From an uncultured bacterium (GTDB taxonomy: Bacteria; Bacteroidota; Bacteroidia; Bacteroidales; UBA932): 51,851 nt of DNA. This document shows, in pieces, positions 18,296-28,003 of the stretch (position 1 is the stretch's first letter; each line of letters starts with the position of its first letter). The stretch spans positions 103,483 to 155,333 of the forward strand of contig CASGCS010000014.1 in NCBI GenBank assembly GCA_949300025.1. Reading direction: 5' to 3'. The position numbers and the translations under genes were made by a program. The notes under the pieces were generated by a model. The model saw only the letters and a list, made by a program, of their open reading frames with translations, did no database searches and had not been told where the DNA came from.

Positions 18296-19795
18296 TTATA
18301 TGAATTTAGATATTGCGTCTACAAATGCCTCCACAGCAGCCGTTATTATATCGGTATTGGCGGAGAAACCATAATAGAGATTGCCTCTGTTCTCGACCTG
18401 CACATGCACCTTTCCCACATCGTCGCTGCCGCGTGTAATCGCCTGCACCAGAAATTCCTCCACCACTATCTTTCTGTTCACAAGTTTCTTGACAGCGGAG
18501 AAAGCTGCATCTATGGGCCCGTTGCCCGATGAGGTAGCCTCGCAAATCTCGCCGTCTATGTTCAGTTTTACGGTGGCCATGGGCACCGAACTCTTTCCGC
18601 AGACAACCTGCAGGAATTTGAGCCTTACCTTTCTGGCAGCCTCGCTCCTGTTCACGCCCACTATTATGAGCAAATCGCTGTCGTTCACATCCTTCTTGCG
18701 GTCTGCAAGGAGCAGGAACTTCTCATAGGCAGCGTTAAGTTCCTCGTTGGTGAGGTTAATGCCCAGTCTCTGGTAATGGTGGTTGAGAGCAGCCCTGCCG
18801 CTGCGCGCCGTAAGGGCAATTACGGAATCGTTCACCCCTACGTCTACAGGGTCTATGATTTCATAGTTCTCCCTGTTCTTGAGCACTCCGTCCTGATGTA
18901 TGCCCGAAGAGTGTGCAAATGCGTTGCGCCCGACAATAGCCTTGTTAGGCTGCACCGGCATGCGCATGAGCGTGGAGACAAGACGCGAATTCTTGTATAT
19001 CTGCTTTGTATCTATATCTGTATGGAAAGGCAGGTCTTTCCTGCACTTGAGGGTCATTACAACCTCCTCGAGAGAGGTGTTCCCGGCCCTTTCTCCGATT
19101 CCGTTTATCGTAACTTCCGCCTGGCGCGCCCCGTTCATTATACCGGATATGGTATTGGCCGTAGCCATTCCCAGATCGTTGTGGCAGTGGGTGGAGAGAA
19201 TTGCCTTGTCTACGTTGGGCACATGCTCCACGAGATATTTTATCTTCTCGCCATACTCCCACGGAGTACAGTAGCCGGTAGTGTCGGGGATATTCACCAC
19301 CGTTGCGCCTGCAGCAATGACAGCCTCAACGACTCTTGCAAGATATTCGTTGTCTGTTCTTCCCGCATCCTCGGCATAAAACTCCACGTCGTCTATGAAC
19401 TTTCTTGCATACTTCACGGCCTTTACAGCCCTTTCTATTATCTCCTCCCTGTTGGAGTTGAACTTGTATTTTATATGAGGGTCTGAAGTGCCTATTCCGG
19501 TATGGATTCTGCCTCTCTTTGCAAAGTGCAGCGCCTCCGCGGCCACTTCAATGTCTTTTTCCACGGCGCGTGTAAGGGCGCAGACAGTGCTCTCCTTTAT
19601 GTTTTTTGAAATTTCAACTACCGAATTGAAATCTCCCGGGCTCGAAACCGGGAATCCGCACTCGATTATGTCGACCTTGAGCATCTCCAGCGATTTGGCC
19701 AGTTCCACCTTTTCTATCGTGTTCAACTGGCATCCCGGCACCTGCTCCCCGTCTCTGAGGGTAGTATCGAAAATGTAAATCTTTTTCTCTTCCAT
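18296..19795 (-). CDS. leuA: 2-isopropylmalate synthase
   Basis: 499 residues. N-terminal TIM barrel begins with [17 protein letters not shown] and carries the metal motif [11 protein letters not shown]; the C-terminal LeuA dimerisation domain (about 370-499, with [19 protein letters not shown]) is the leucine feedback-inhibition domain. It condenses acetyl-CoA with 2-oxoisovalerate, the committed step. Its 204-base leader has a promoter, a leucine-rich leader peptide and alternative stems (see separate entries), so enzyme level is probably set by attenuation as well as by feedback. Confidence 0.97.
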   Translation of the reverse strand: MEEKKIYIFDTTLRDGEQVPGCQLNTIEKVELAKSLEMLKVDIIECGFPVSSPGDFNSVVEISKNIKESTVCALTRAVEKDIEVAAEALHFAKRGRIHTGIGTSDPHIKYKFNSNREEIIERAVKAVKYARKFIDDVEFYAEDAGRTDNEYLARVVEAVIAAGATVVNIPDTTGYCTPWEYGEKIKYLVEHVPNVDKAILSTHCHNDLGMATANTISGIMNGARQAEVTINGIGERAGNTSLEEVVMTLKCRKDLPFHTDIDTKQIYKNSRLVSTLMRMPVQPNKAIVGRNAFAHSSGIHQDGVLKNRENYEIIDPVDVGVNDSVIALTARSGRAALNHHYQRLGINLTNEELNAAYEKFLLLADRKKDVNDSDLLIIVGVNRSEAARKVRLKFLQVVCGKSSVPMATVKLNIDGEICEATSSGNGPIDAAFSAVKKLVNRKIVVEEFLVQAITRGSDDVGKVHVQVENRGNLYYGFSANTDIITAAVEAFVDAISKFI

Positions 19796-19839
19796 ATCTC
19801 AAAAAATGGTTACGATTTATAACTTCATCATAATTCAAA

Positions 19840-19871
19840 GGGCTGCCCGCATTTTCAAATGAGAGCAGCCC
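19840..19871 (-). terminator. Attenuator hairpin before leuA
   Basis: On the minus strand GGGCTGC (19871-19865) pairs with GCAGCCC (19846-19840), 18-base loop, followed only by TTTGAATT. The U-tract is weak, so it may need Rho or act as a pause. Its 3' arm is also claimed by the alternative stem formed with 19929-19912. Confidence 0.5.
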
Positions 19872-19914
19872 CAACAAGTATCCTTTCTATTCCGAACTGT
19901 ACAGAAGCATCCTC

Positions 19915-19968
19915 TCACGCTTTGCAGGCGAGCAACAAATGCAGTAGTGACAGTCGAAAACTTTTCAT
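19915..19968 (-). CDS. leuL: Leucine-rich leader peptide of the leu operon
   Basis: 17 codons reading MKSFRLSLLHLLLACKA, with six Leu codons (CTG, CTA-CTG, TTG-TTG-CTC) in the eight positions 6-13, then GCC TGC AAA GCG TGA. An in-frame ATG three codons upstream would give MIF before it. It lies just after the leu promoter. The last codons (19929-19912, GCCTGCA and TGAGAG) can pair with CTCTCA (19865-19860) and TGCGGGC (19851-19845), forming an antiterminator that excludes the 19840-19871 hairpin. This is the classical layout of ribosome-mediated attenuation by leucine supply. Too short for ordinary gene calling. Confidence 0.8.
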   Translation of the reverse strand: MKSFRLSLLHLLLACKA

Positions 19969-20004
19969 AAATATCATATCAGGCAACCCGACAGGTTGCG
20001 CCTA

Positions 20005-20034
20005 CAAAAGTAGAAAAAAAATTTATTGTAACAA
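20005..20034 (-). promoter_or_regulatory. leu operon promoter
   Basis: On the minus strand TTG (20034-20032), 19 bases, TACTTTTG (20012-20005): textbook Bacteroidota geometry. Transcription should start near 19999, just before a GCAACC/GGTTGC hairpin (19983-19999) that may serve as a pause stem. Confidence 0.75.
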
Positions 20035-20043
20035 ATCGTAAGC

Positions 20044-20067
20044 AAAAAAATATGCAGCGGCCGCCGC
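20044..20067 (-). terminator. Possible terminator of the DUF4493/PCMD cluster
   Basis: Right after the last stop codon on the minus strand: GCGG-CGG-CCGC, then TGCATA and seven T. The stem is short (4 bp), so this is tentative. It ends ten bases before the leu -33 element. Confidence 0.35.
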
Positions 20068-20068
20068 G

Positions 20069-21631
20069 CTATTCGTAAGTCAGTTCGAACTCGTCTGCAT
20101 AAAGCACAGACGATGTGCTGCCGGTAAAGTAGTCTCCGAACATACTGGCAGAGGCGACAATAAGAATATGGGTAGGCCTGCGTTCCAGGCTTCTGTACTC
20201 GAACTTTATGTTGAACTCCACAAAACCGTCGGTACCCTTGCCGTCCTTGAGCGAGGCTATCGCTATTATGCCCTGGTTGTTGTCAAGATCGAGCAGTTCA
20301 CCGGTCGTGGTATTGAGCGGGAAAGGGGCTCCCCAGTCGGCCAGCACCGCATAAATATGACAGGTATCGTTCTGCCCGAGCAGATACGAATGCGCATCAT
20401 CCGCTTTGTCTACAACCCCCGGAGTATAATAGTAGTACCCCTTCATTCCGGTAGGACGCGAGGTAAAGGGTATTCCAAAATCGAGCCTTGCGCCTATTCC
20501 GGTAGTGCTCACATACTTGCCGGTATAGATATTGCCTGCCGCAAATATCCCGAGAACCGCTGTAGAGGCCATTTTCGCGCTTCTGCCGCTTATGACAACG
20601 CTCTCTTCGGGCATGGTGGGATTCTTTTCGGAAAGCGTGTTCGCCCCCTTGTTTCCCGTATCCCAGATGTAATGGGCATCCGAAAGGTCGAGATTCGGGA
20701 ACCAGCTTTTACCCTCCTTTATCCAGTTTTCGAAATCCATATTCTCCACATGCTGCTCCGCCTCGGTTGTAAACGAAACCTCAGCCCCCTCCATACCGCC
20801 CGCAGAAGCCTTTACCACATACTCGGTAGAGGGTTCCAGCCCCGTTATGGTAGCGGAAAAGGCGCCGCCATTGACAGTTACACCGTCTGAAAAGGTTGTC
20901 CATTCGCTGTCAGAACTCTTCCTGTAAAGAAAAGCGGGAGAAGCCGAGCCAGACTTGAACTCCCCCTCCACAATCGCATGGCGTGCAAAGGCATTTACCT
21001 CACCGGTTACCACGCCCTGCGAAGACTTGACCACCTTGACTGTCCACACCTCGCTTCTGTTCTTGTAAGTCCAGGTAAACTCCACCGAAGAGGAAAAGTC
21101 TGTGACAGTTGTAAAGTCGGGGGTTATTTCGCTCCCCTCCGGCCCTATCTTCATATCGGTAATATGCATGTCGGCCCGGTCGGTCTCGCTCGAAACCGTA
21201 ACAAGCGCAATCTTGCTGTACTCGTCGAAAATAGCATTGCCTATCTGGTTTTCCGCCCTGATATACCTCTCTACCGTCTGAGTTGCATTTATTGTCCAGA
21301 GATAATCCTGATAGGTTGTAAGAGTATATATAAAGGGTTCCGACAGGTCTATGGCAGATGCCGGCTCCGGAGTGATTACAGCTCCGTTGGAAACCTCAAG
21401 CTGCAGCAGTATCACGTTTTTCAAATCCACCGTATCGGCCAGATCCACCGTCACGCTCCGCTCTGTAGCATTTATGATAGCGTCACTCTTCTGCCCGCTG
21501 ACCTTGAAGGCCGTAATGTCTGCAACGATTTTCGGATACGGTATGTCGTTCTGTATGCATGATACAACGGCAGATGCAGCAAATACCGCAGACAAAAGCA
21601 CGGCAAATCTCAAATTCATGCCTTTTTTCAT
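20069..21631 (-). CDS. PCMD-domain surface lipoprotein
   Basis: 520 residues. Signal peptide with a lipobox (AVVSC, Cys near 25). N-terminal and middle parts are beta-rich repeats (about 35-200), then a fibronectin-III-like segment (about 215-290), then a PCMD domain (about 295-520) starting ENMDFENWIKEGKSWFPNLDLS and containing WDTGNKGANTLSEKNPTMP, GKYVSTTGIGARLDFGIPF and a C-terminal SSVLYADEFELTYE. PCMD is named putative carbohydrate metabolism domain; its function is not established. It lacks the DUF4493 domain of its paralogues. Its ATG overlaps the stop of the barrel gene (ATGA), so it is the last gene of the cluster and probably co-translated. Confidence 0.8.
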   Translation of the reverse strand: MKKGMNLRFAVLLSAVFAASAVVSCIQNDIPYPKIVADITAFKVSGQKSDAIINATERSVTVDLADTVDLKNVILLQLEVSNGAVITPEPASAIDLSEPFIYTLTTYQDYLWTINATQTVERYIRAENQIGNAIFDEYSKIALVTVSSETDRADMHITDMKIGPEGSEITPDFTTVTDFSSSVEFTWTYKNRSEVWTVKVVKSSQGVVTGEVNAFARHAIVEGEFKSGSASPAFLYRKSSDSEWTTFSDGVTVNGGAFSATITGLEPSTEYVVKASAGGMEGAEVSFTTEAEQHVENMDFENWIKEGKSWFPNLDLSDAHYIWDTGNKGANTLSEKNPTMPEESVVISGRSAKMASTAVLGIFAAGNIYTGKYVSTTGIGARLDFGIPFTSRPTGMKGYYYYTPGVVDKADDAHSYLLGQNDTCHIYAVLADWGAPFPLNTTTGELLDLDNNQGIIAIASLKDGKGTDGFVEFNIKFEYRSLERRPTHILIVASASMFGDYFTGSTSSVLYADEFELTYE

Positions 21632-22422
21632 CGCTCTCTCTTTTTATGGAACGGCCGCATCAGGTTAAGCCTGTCGAAATAGAACGAGACCCCGATGTTT
21701 ATGGAAAATATGTCTACCTTGAAATCCACACCGCTATGCTCGAAACTGCCCTCGTATATGCGGTCGCGGGTCTGTGAATATTTTTTATAACTGAATCCCA
21801 GCACATTGACAGAAGCCTCCACAGCCACCTCGTTTGCTATGAATACCGTAAAACCGGGAATAATGCCCAATTCCATCTCCAGTATATCCTGATAGGTTCC
21901 GGTGAGATTGTCTCCCGTACCCGAAATCTGCTTGCCCTGTCCTCCGCCGGCGGTAAGGCGCACTTCGTTGAAAAAGGCGAATGTCTTGCTCTTGCCGAAA
22001 CTGATGTAATTGCGCATGAAGGCCGAGCCGGAATAGACATGACGCAGGTTATAGAAGTTCTCTATGCTGAAATTAAGGTCGTCTGAAATGTTTATTGAAG
22101 TGGAGTTCAGCTTTATCATGGAACGCGTATAGCCAAACCGCGCCCCTATACAGAGATTGTCCTTTATGAAGTAGCCGATATAGGGGCTTACCTTAAAAGA
22201 GTAGTTGGTGCCGCGTATGTCGTCTATGACCGAAAAAAGTTCATAATTGTCGGCGGTATTCTCTCCGTATGAAAACGAGCCGCCCATTATCCACTGCCCC
22301 TTGGGGACAAAGACACTGTTTTCTATTCCCCTGTCGAACTTCTCCCTCTCCTGCTGCCCAGACACTATCGCGGGCAACAGGAGAACCGCCGAAACCAGTG
22401 CTGCTTTCCTCAAAAGATTCAT
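21628..22422 (-). CDS. Outer-membrane beta-barrel protein
   Basis: 264 residues. Cleavable signal peptide (MNLLRKAALVSAVLLLPAIVSGQ) and alternating beta-strand pattern typical of a small barrel: WIMGGSFSYGENTADNYELF, SFKVSPYIGYFIKDNLCIGARFGY, and a last strand FSINIGVSFYFDRLNLMRPF, although the C terminus carries a basic tail HKKRER. Not a SusC/TonB receptor. Sitting inside a set of surface lipoproteins, it may anchor or export them; this is inference from position only. Three bases separate it from the upstream lipoprotein. Confidence 0.75.
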   Translation of the reverse strand: MNLLRKAALVSAVLLLPAIVSGQQEREKFDRGIENSVFVPKGQWIMGGSFSYGENTADNYELFSVIDDIRGTNYSFKVSPYIGYFIKDNLCIGARFGYTRSMIKLNSTSINISDDLNFSIENFYNLRHVYSGSAFMRNYISFGKSKTFAFFNEVRLTAGGGQGKQISGTGDNLTGTYQDILEMELGIIPGFTVFIANEVAVEASVNVLGFSYKKYSQTRDRIYEGSFEHSGVDFKVDIFSINIGVSFYFDRLNLMRPFHKKRER

Positions 22423-22425
22423 TCT

Positions 22426-24540
22426 CTAAAATGTAAATTCAAATTCGTCTACCAGCAATACGCTTCCCACACCGCCGGTAAAATAATCTCCATACTTGCT
22501 GGCCGCACAGACTATCACGCAGCAGGTAGGCTGCCTGTTGTTCCTGTACTCCAGCTCTATTTCAAATTGCTTGTAACCGCCAGTATTTGTATTGTCTTCA
22601 AGCGAGCCGTATGCAATTATGTTGGGGTCGTTATCAAAGTCTATGAAAGTTCCGGTAGAGGTATTTACAGCAAAGTAACCCGACGGCCAGTCTGCCAGCA
22701 CCACGTAGATATTGCATATATCCATCTGCCCCTCCATGTTTTCGTAAGGCGCTTCAGCCCGATCTATCGCAACAGGGGCATAACTGTAATACCCCTTCAG
22801 TGAAAGCGGCTTGCAGTCATACGGACGGCCGAAATTCAAGGATGCACCGGAAAGACCCTGCACCTTCCCGAAATCACCGAGAAAAAGACTGCCTGCTGCA
22901 AGTTTTATAATCACATATTTGGTCTCCAGCTTGGCTGCCCATTTGCCTTCGCCCGACACGGCAACCGAATCTGTAGGAGAAGTGGGGTTTTCTTCACCTA
23001 CGGTATTGGCCCCTTCATTGCCCGAATCCCACCAGAAATGCTCTGGAGAAAGGTCTGCATCAGGATAATAGTGCTTTCCATTCTTGTACCAGCTGTCGAA
23101 ACTCATGTTTTCTATCTGGTCTGCCCCGAGTGTGACAAATGATATTTCATTGGAGGGTTCCTTGTCTGAAACCGTCCTGAAAACATATTCAGTACGCGGA
23201 TCGAGCCCGGTTATTTTGGCCGAATAGTTCTTTCCGTCCAGAGTTATATCTGTAACCTTGGTCCAGCTTGCATCGCCGCTTTTCTTATACTCGAAACCCA
23301 TGCCCGACGGCTGCTGGGCCGTATTATATATTCCGTAAAGGAAGGCATGCCGGCCCCACGGGTCTGCCTCGAGAGAGGTTGTCTCTACGTCGGGGATTAT
23401 CTCTATTGCAAACTCTCTCTTTACCAACTGGTACTGTTTGTCGAGAAGATCAATTTCAAAAGCGTAGCTCCCCACGTCGAGTTTTGAGAAAAGGGCTGTA
23501 AAATCTATGGCCGCACCGTCTGTCGCACCTTCGGCAATACCGCTCCACGTTATGCCGGCATTGGCAATATTCTGGTCTGTACACCCCACAAGTTCAACCG
23601 ATTCCGGAATTCCGAGTTCTGAAAGCCTGTTATCCTTGTGTTTGAGAAGAAGGCTTTCCAATCCACCCTTTACGGTCAGGTCCATCCTGTATTCGGCCGC
23701 AGTGCCTTTTGCCACGCGGGTAACTCCTTCGGAAGCGAATCCTGTAAGGCCGAAAGAGGGTTTCGCCTTCTTGTTGAGATTTATTACAATGTCGTAATTC
23801 TTGTCATTGGTGCTCTCGTCTACATCTACACCCGGGAAGACTGCGCTGCCGTCGCTGTCGCCTGAAAGCGAGAGTTTCAATATGTAATGGTCCCGCGCCT
23901 TTACGTTGTCGAGAGTTCCGGCCACCTCCCCGTCTGAAATCTCGTCATCCTGATTTACAAGATAGACCTTGTAGTTGAGAAGCCCCGTGCAGGCAAAGTA
24001 GCCCTCGTTGTCTATGGTGCCGTCGGCAGAACTGAATATAAGGTTGCTTGCAGTGTTGAAATTGTCGCGGTTTGTAACCGTCACCACTATCTCCTTGAAA
24101 CTTGCATCTACCTCTTCGCTGCTCTCCACCGTAACCATCACCTGCGAAAGGGTGCAGACTATGTTTGCAGAGGAGACCTTGCCGGCCTCTACCGTAACCT
24201 GGTCTTCTCCGGCATACACCGGTTTTCCGAATACTGCATCGCCGCCCTTTTCGCCCGTGCTTCCCTTAACTGTATAGATTCCGGGCTGGAGCCTGAGGGG
24301 ATTCTCCGCAAGTTCACGGTGGTCGTCGTATGAAGCGACTGTCACTCCGCCTGCATTCACCACCTCGATACTGAATACCGGCTCGCTTTCAGCCCTGGTG
24401 GTTATCACCTCCACCGATTCATCCTTTGAGATATTGAGCATAATATATCCGGTATTGCCGAGCCCCTCCTTTTCGCATCCGTGCAGAAGCGAAAGAAGAA
24501 GCCACGCAAGAAATATCATGCCTGTTCTTATGCCTTTCAT
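22426..24540 (-). CDS. DUF4493 + PCMD surface lipoprotein
   Basis: 704 residues. Lipobox LLHGC (Cys near 22). DUF4493 domain about 30-250: FSIEVVNAGGVTVASYDDH, LRLQPGIYTVKGSTG, FGKPVYAGEDQVTVEAG and IVCTLSQVMVTVESSEEV. A middle Ig-like part and a fibronectin-III-like part (near 385-465, ITGLDPRTEYVFRTV) lead into a PCMD domain (about 470-704, ENMSFDSWYKNGKHYYPDADLS, WWDSGNEGANTVGEENPTSP, ending VGSVLLVDEFEFTF). The PCMD part is clearly paralogous to that at 20069. Likely exposed on the cell surface; ligand unknown. Confidence 0.8.
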   Translation of the reverse strand: MKGIRTGMIFLAWLLLSLLHGCEKEGLGNTGYIMLNISKDESVEVITTRAESEPVFSIEVVNAGGVTVASYDDHRELAENPLRLQPGIYTVKGSTGEKGGDAVFGKPVYAGEDQVTVEAGKVSSANIVCTLSQVMVTVESSEEVDASFKEIVVTVTNRDNFNTASNLIFSSADGTIDNEGYFACTGLLNYKVYLVNQDDEISDGEVAGTLDNVKARDHYILKLSLSGDSDGSAVFPGVDVDESTNDKNYDIVINLNKKAKPSFGLTGFASEGVTRVAKGTAAEYRMDLTVKGGLESLLLKHKDNRLSELGIPESVELVGCTDQNIANAGITWSGIAEGATDGAAIDFTALFSKLDVGSYAFEIDLLDKQYQLVKREFAIEIIPDVETTSLEADPWGRHAFLYGIYNTAQQPSGMGFEYKKSGDASWTKVTDITLDGKNYSAKITGLDPRTEYVFRTVSDKEPSNEISFVTLGADQIENMSFDSWYKNGKHYYPDADLSPEHFWWDSGNEGANTVGEENPTSPTDSVAVSGEGKWAAKLETKYVIIKLAAGSLFLGDFGKVQGLSGASLNFGRPYDCKPLSLKGYYSYAPVAIDRAEAPYENMEGQMDICNIYVVLADWPSGYFAVNTSTGTFIDFDNDPNIIAYGSLEDNTNTGGYKQFEIELEYRNNRQPTCCVIVCAASKYGDYFTGGVGSVLLVDEFEFTF

Positions 24541-24548
24541 AACGCCTC

Positions 24549-25796
24549 CTACTCGACAATGTTTATGGTACAGGTTGCAGAAGCCTCCTTATTATCGCTG
24601 TCGATGACTTTTATTTTAAAACTCACAATATCTCCGACAGATGTGATAGCCGCCAGAGGCCCCATGAAATTGCCTATGCTGAATGTATAGTCCGATGTTC
24701 CCTTTATCGGAGATACCGACGGATCTTGTATCAAACCAAGACTGAGAAGCCTCTCCTTTCTTGTCTCCCCTGCTACATCGCTGAAGTCCACAATACTGAA
24801 CTCTCCTCCTAGCCCCAACATATTGACTGCATCGACAAAACTTTCAGGGCCTGAAATGGTAACAAGAATATCGTCAATAGTCTTAGAATTGAGAGTTGCT
24901 ATGTTTACATCCACAGTCATTGCAAAGTCTGTTGCGGAAGAAGCGGCTTTCGACAATGTTATAGGAGAATCCTCTATTCCGTTTCCGCCTATCGCAGGCA
25001 GATACTCGTTCTCAGGCTCTTCAGGGTCCGGTTCCTCTACCGGAGTCTCGTCTTCGCCGGGTACAATAATCTCCTCCTCACGGTTGTTGAGGGTATAGTC
25101 TATGGAGATGCCGCTCTCCCCAAAAGAGATGCTTCCCGTCTCCTGAGCATCGAAATTGAGAATGAAGTGGTCTTTGGCCGCACCGCCCTCAATCACACGG
25201 TGTTCGAGAATCTCCTCGCCTGTACTCTTGCGTGTTGCGGTAAGGTCTATGGTAAGGGTCCCCACGGAAAAGTAGCCTCCCGCACCTGCATCCACCTTGG
25301 CCTTGTCATATATGAGCGTTCCCTTGCCGTTGGTAATCGCTATTTCAAAATCTTCGCTTATCTCGCGGCTGAAAGCCTCTGAACAGGTTACAGTCACCTT
25401 CATGTTTGAAAGGGTGCAGGTAAGATCCAGAGAGAGAGCCTCGCCGGCCGAAACGGAAAACTCCTGAGAGCCGTAATATATGGGCTGGTCCCACTCCGCA
25501 TCTGCATCTGCCGCCGTTCCGGCCTCCACCTTGTAACTTCCGGGACTGAGTTCTATTGCATTGGGAACGTCTGAGTACCTTGAAAACGATTTTACCACGC
25601 TCGAACCCTGAAGGATTCTAAGGTAAAAATCTGCCACATTCACCTCTCCGGCAGATTTCACCTCCGTGAATTCCCCTTCGCTTGCCAGGCCTATGGATAC
25701 GGAGCCATGCTCTCTCATACCGCTTATTCCGCTCTCTTTTACGCAACCCGACAGTACCAGCACCGCCGAAATTGCAAGAAAAACCAACTTTTTCAT
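24549..25796 (-). CDS. DUF4493 lipoprotein without PCMD
   Basis: 415 residues from the ATG at 25796 (MKKLVFLAISAVLVLSGC); an in-frame ATG at 25820 adds eight residues before the signal peptide. Lipidated Cys at 18. DUF4493 spans about 25-245: DFYLRILQGSSVVKSFSRYSDVPNAIELSPGSYKVEAG, YYGSQEFSVSAGEALSLDLTCTLSNMKVTVTCSEAF. An acidic, Pro-rich hinge (EDETPVEEPDPEEPENEY, about 247-270) leads to an Ig-like C-terminal domain (about 275-415). It is the shortest member and could serve as adaptor or minor component. Confidence 0.78.
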   Translation of the reverse strand: MKKLVFLAISAVLVLSGCVKESGISGMREHGSVSIGLASEGEFTEVKSAGEVNVADFYLRILQGSSVVKSFSRYSDVPNAIELSPGSYKVEAGTAADADAEWDQPIYYGSQEFSVSAGEALSLDLTCTLSNMKVTVTCSEAFSREISEDFEIAITNGKGTLIYDKAKVDAGAGGYFSVGTLTIDLTATRKSTGEEILEHRVIEGGAAKDHFILNFDAQETGSISFGESGISIDYTLNNREEEIIVPGEDETPVEEPDPEEPENEYLPAIGGNGIEDSPITLSKAASSATDFAMTVDVNIATLNSKTIDDILVTISGPESFVDAVNMLGLGGEFSIVDFSDVAGETRKERLLSLGLIQDPSVSPIKGTSDYTFSIGNFMGPLAAITSVGDIVSFKIKVIDSDNKEASATCTINIVE

Positions 25797-25832
25797 ATCT
25801 GTCATTTTCATATTGTTCAAATTAAAACCCTG

Positions 25833-27968
25833 TTAGTAAACCATTTCAAGATTATCTACGGTAAGGATACTGCCGCCGTGAACACCTGCGGTCTTGTTTC
25901 CGCCGTATGTAATGTTTATTATTTCTCCACCTTTATACGGAGGCTCGCCGCTTGCATTTGAAGAACAGAGCTCCACCGAGATATCGGTCGCGGTTTTTGC
26001 AGTGTCGCTATAAACAATCTCCACACTTGCCGCTCCCCAGTCTGGCGATGCCTCTCCCTCGAGCGAACCGGTGCCTATTGCCGTACCGTTGCTCCAGACC
26101 GTTACACTCACCTTGAATTTATCTGATTCATGAGGAACATATTTATAATCGAAACTTATAGCCGACGGACGGGAGGTAAAGCTGCTGCTGTTCTGGCCCG
26201 CATTATAATCACCTGTAAAGAGCCTGCCTGCAACAACGCTTCTAGGACTCGGGCATGTTGTGCTTATTGCTGTATTGCTTATTGCAATAGTCATTATCTG
26301 GGCAGCCCTACTGCTGCCGTTCCCCGCCACATATGTAACCATAGGGAAGGATTTGTAGGTCAGATTGGAAGGAGTCGTTGCCTTAATTGCTGTCTGTGAA
26401 TTATTGCAGTCCCACACTTTTTCATCTGTACTTTTGTATGGGCCATAATTGGTATGATACTCCTTTCCCATGCCAAAGATTTCATACACCAAATACTCCC
26501 ACTCGCTCCACTCCTCGAACCCGCTGTTGGGCACCTGTGCGGCCGCCTCCGTTGTCCCGGCCGCCTCTGCGGAACGGGTGGAGAAGTATGCAGCCCTGAA
26601 CTTGTATGCAGTCTCCGGAACAAGCCCTGTAATCTCAAACCTCTTTGAAGAGGCATCGGATGAGACCTCATTCATCTTGGGGGTCGTCCAGTTCAGCCCG
26701 TTGTCTGCACTCATCTCCACAGAGAGATTTGAGGCATCGCCGTCTGCCGTATTTACCGTAACATAGGCTTTTGTAGCCCACATGTCGTATTCAGGTATTT
26801 CATTCAATGATATCCGGGCCTCTTCTATATTAATGGTAAGTTCAAAGGCCACGCTCTTGCCCTTGCTGTCTGTAACCTTTACAGTCGCCAGGTTGCTGTT
26901 CTCTCCGCTCACCCTCCTCAGATTCTTTACAAAATCAGTAAAGTCTATATTTGCATATCTTTCATCTGAAAGATTCCAGTCCAGCCCCTGAGATTTCATA
27001 AGAGCCAGAGAGGCCTCGTCTCCGTTTATCATGTCTATTTCCAAAGGCCAGCCTTCTGCCACGGGAGAGGTGAAACTGCTCACAAGAATACACTCGGCAA
27101 TCTTTCCCGGAGCGGTTATGGAGAGGTTGAGATTGCTGCCCTCGGCACCCTCCACCAGAGAGACCGCTGCGCTTGAAGAGGCCTCGCCCATGAAGGTGAA
27201 CGAAGGCGCCTCCTTTGCAACCAGAACGGCCGGAATAGTAATCTCCTCCACAATATCGTTGGTTGTAGTCTCCACTGTTATGTCGAGACCCACCTCCTCC
27301 TTGCTTGGCTCTTTTGTATCTATCTTGAGTTTTATGAAGTCGTTTGCCGCAGCCTTCAACGGTTCGGGAGAATAGACTCTGCTTTCGCCTGCAGCGTTCA
27401 CCAGCGTTATATCCATGCTCAGTTCTCCGGCGGGAATATAGCCGCTTGCCGTTGTCTTGCTGCCGAAAACAAGTTCTCCGCTCTTGCCCTTGCGGTATAT
27501 CCTTACGTTATAATCGGAGCAGGTGCTCTTTATATATTCCCCCCACTCCACTGCAATCTCCACATTAGACTGCCTGCATGTTATTGAAACCGGAGTGGTA
27601 TTCTGTCCGGCTACCATAAATTCGCTCTCTCCCGCAAAATAGATTACATCAAACCCTGTTGCAAGCGAATCTCCGTAAAAGGCCACCGCCTTTTTGTACC
27701 CTGCGTTGAGTCTTATGGTCTCGTTTTTTATTTCACCATATTTCCACTTCTTTATCTTGACTCCCTCTTCGTTGAAAATCTCCAATGTAAAATCGTCTAT
27801 GCTGAAATCTCCCTCGCTGTAAGATTTTACGGCAGATGTCACATACTCCGCCGAGAGAGAAAAGCACACCTCTCCTTCATTGCCGAAATCGTACCCTTCC
27901 TTCCCGCACGAGGCAAGAAGCAGAGCCGGGAATAGAGATAGGAGAGCATATTTCCAGGATTGTCTCAT
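25833..27968 (-). CDS. DUF4493 + PCMD-like surface lipoprotein, first gene of the cluster
   Basis: 711 residues from the ATG at 27968 (MRQSWKYALLSLFPALLLASC); the in-frame ATG at 27992 would start eight residues earlier. Lipobox LLASC with Cys at 21. DUF4493 about 22-240 (FTLEIFNEEGVKIKKWKYGEI, IRLNAGYKKAVAFYG, YFAGESEFMVAGQNTTPVSITCRQSNVEIAVEW). Ig-like part, then fibronectin-III-like (near 395-475), then a PCMD-like domain (VPNSGFEEWSEWEYLV ... LFTGDYNAGQNSSSFTSRPSAISFDYKY ... GGSILTVDNLEMVY). The PCMD here is more divergent than in the two downstream genes. Divergent from an AraC-family regulator. Confidence 0.8.
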   Translation of the reverse strand: MRQSWKYALLSLFPALLLASCGKEGYDFGNEGEVCFSLSAEYVTSAVKSYSEGDFSIDDFTLEIFNEEGVKIKKWKYGEIKNETIRLNAGYKKAVAFYGDSLATGFDVIYFAGESEFMVAGQNTTPVSITCRQSNVEIAVEWGEYIKSTCSDYNVRIYRKGKSGELVFGSKTTASGYIPAGELSMDITLVNAAGESRVYSPEPLKAAANDFIKLKIDTKEPSKEEVGLDITVETTTNDIVEEITIPAVLVAKEAPSFTFMGEASSSAAVSLVEGAEGSNLNLSITAPGKIAECILVSSFTSPVAEGWPLEIDMINGDEASLALMKSQGLDWNLSDERYANIDFTDFVKNLRRVSGENSNLATVKVTDSKGKSVAFELTINIEEARISLNEIPEYDMWATKAYVTVNTADGDASNLSVEMSADNGLNWTTPKMNEVSSDASSKRFEITGLVPETAYKFRAAYFSTRSAEAAGTTEAAAQVPNSGFEEWSEWEYLVYEIFGMGKEYHTNYGPYKSTDEKVWDCNNSQTAIKATTPSNLTYKSFPMVTYVAGNGSSRAAQIMTIAISNTAISTTCPSPRSVVAGRLFTGDYNAGQNSSSFTSRPSAISFDYKYVPHESDKFKVSVTVWSNGTAIGTGSLEGEASPDWGAASVEIVYSDTAKTATDISVELCSSNASGEPPYKGGEIINITYGGNKTAGVHGGSILTVDNLEMVY

Positions 27969-28003
27969 ATAATGAAAATTTAAATTCCACATATTTTCGT
28001 ACG

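Noticed and set aside
19796..20004. T-box leader before leuA
   Set aside because: No T-box AGGGTGGnACCGCG motif; the leader peptide fits better.
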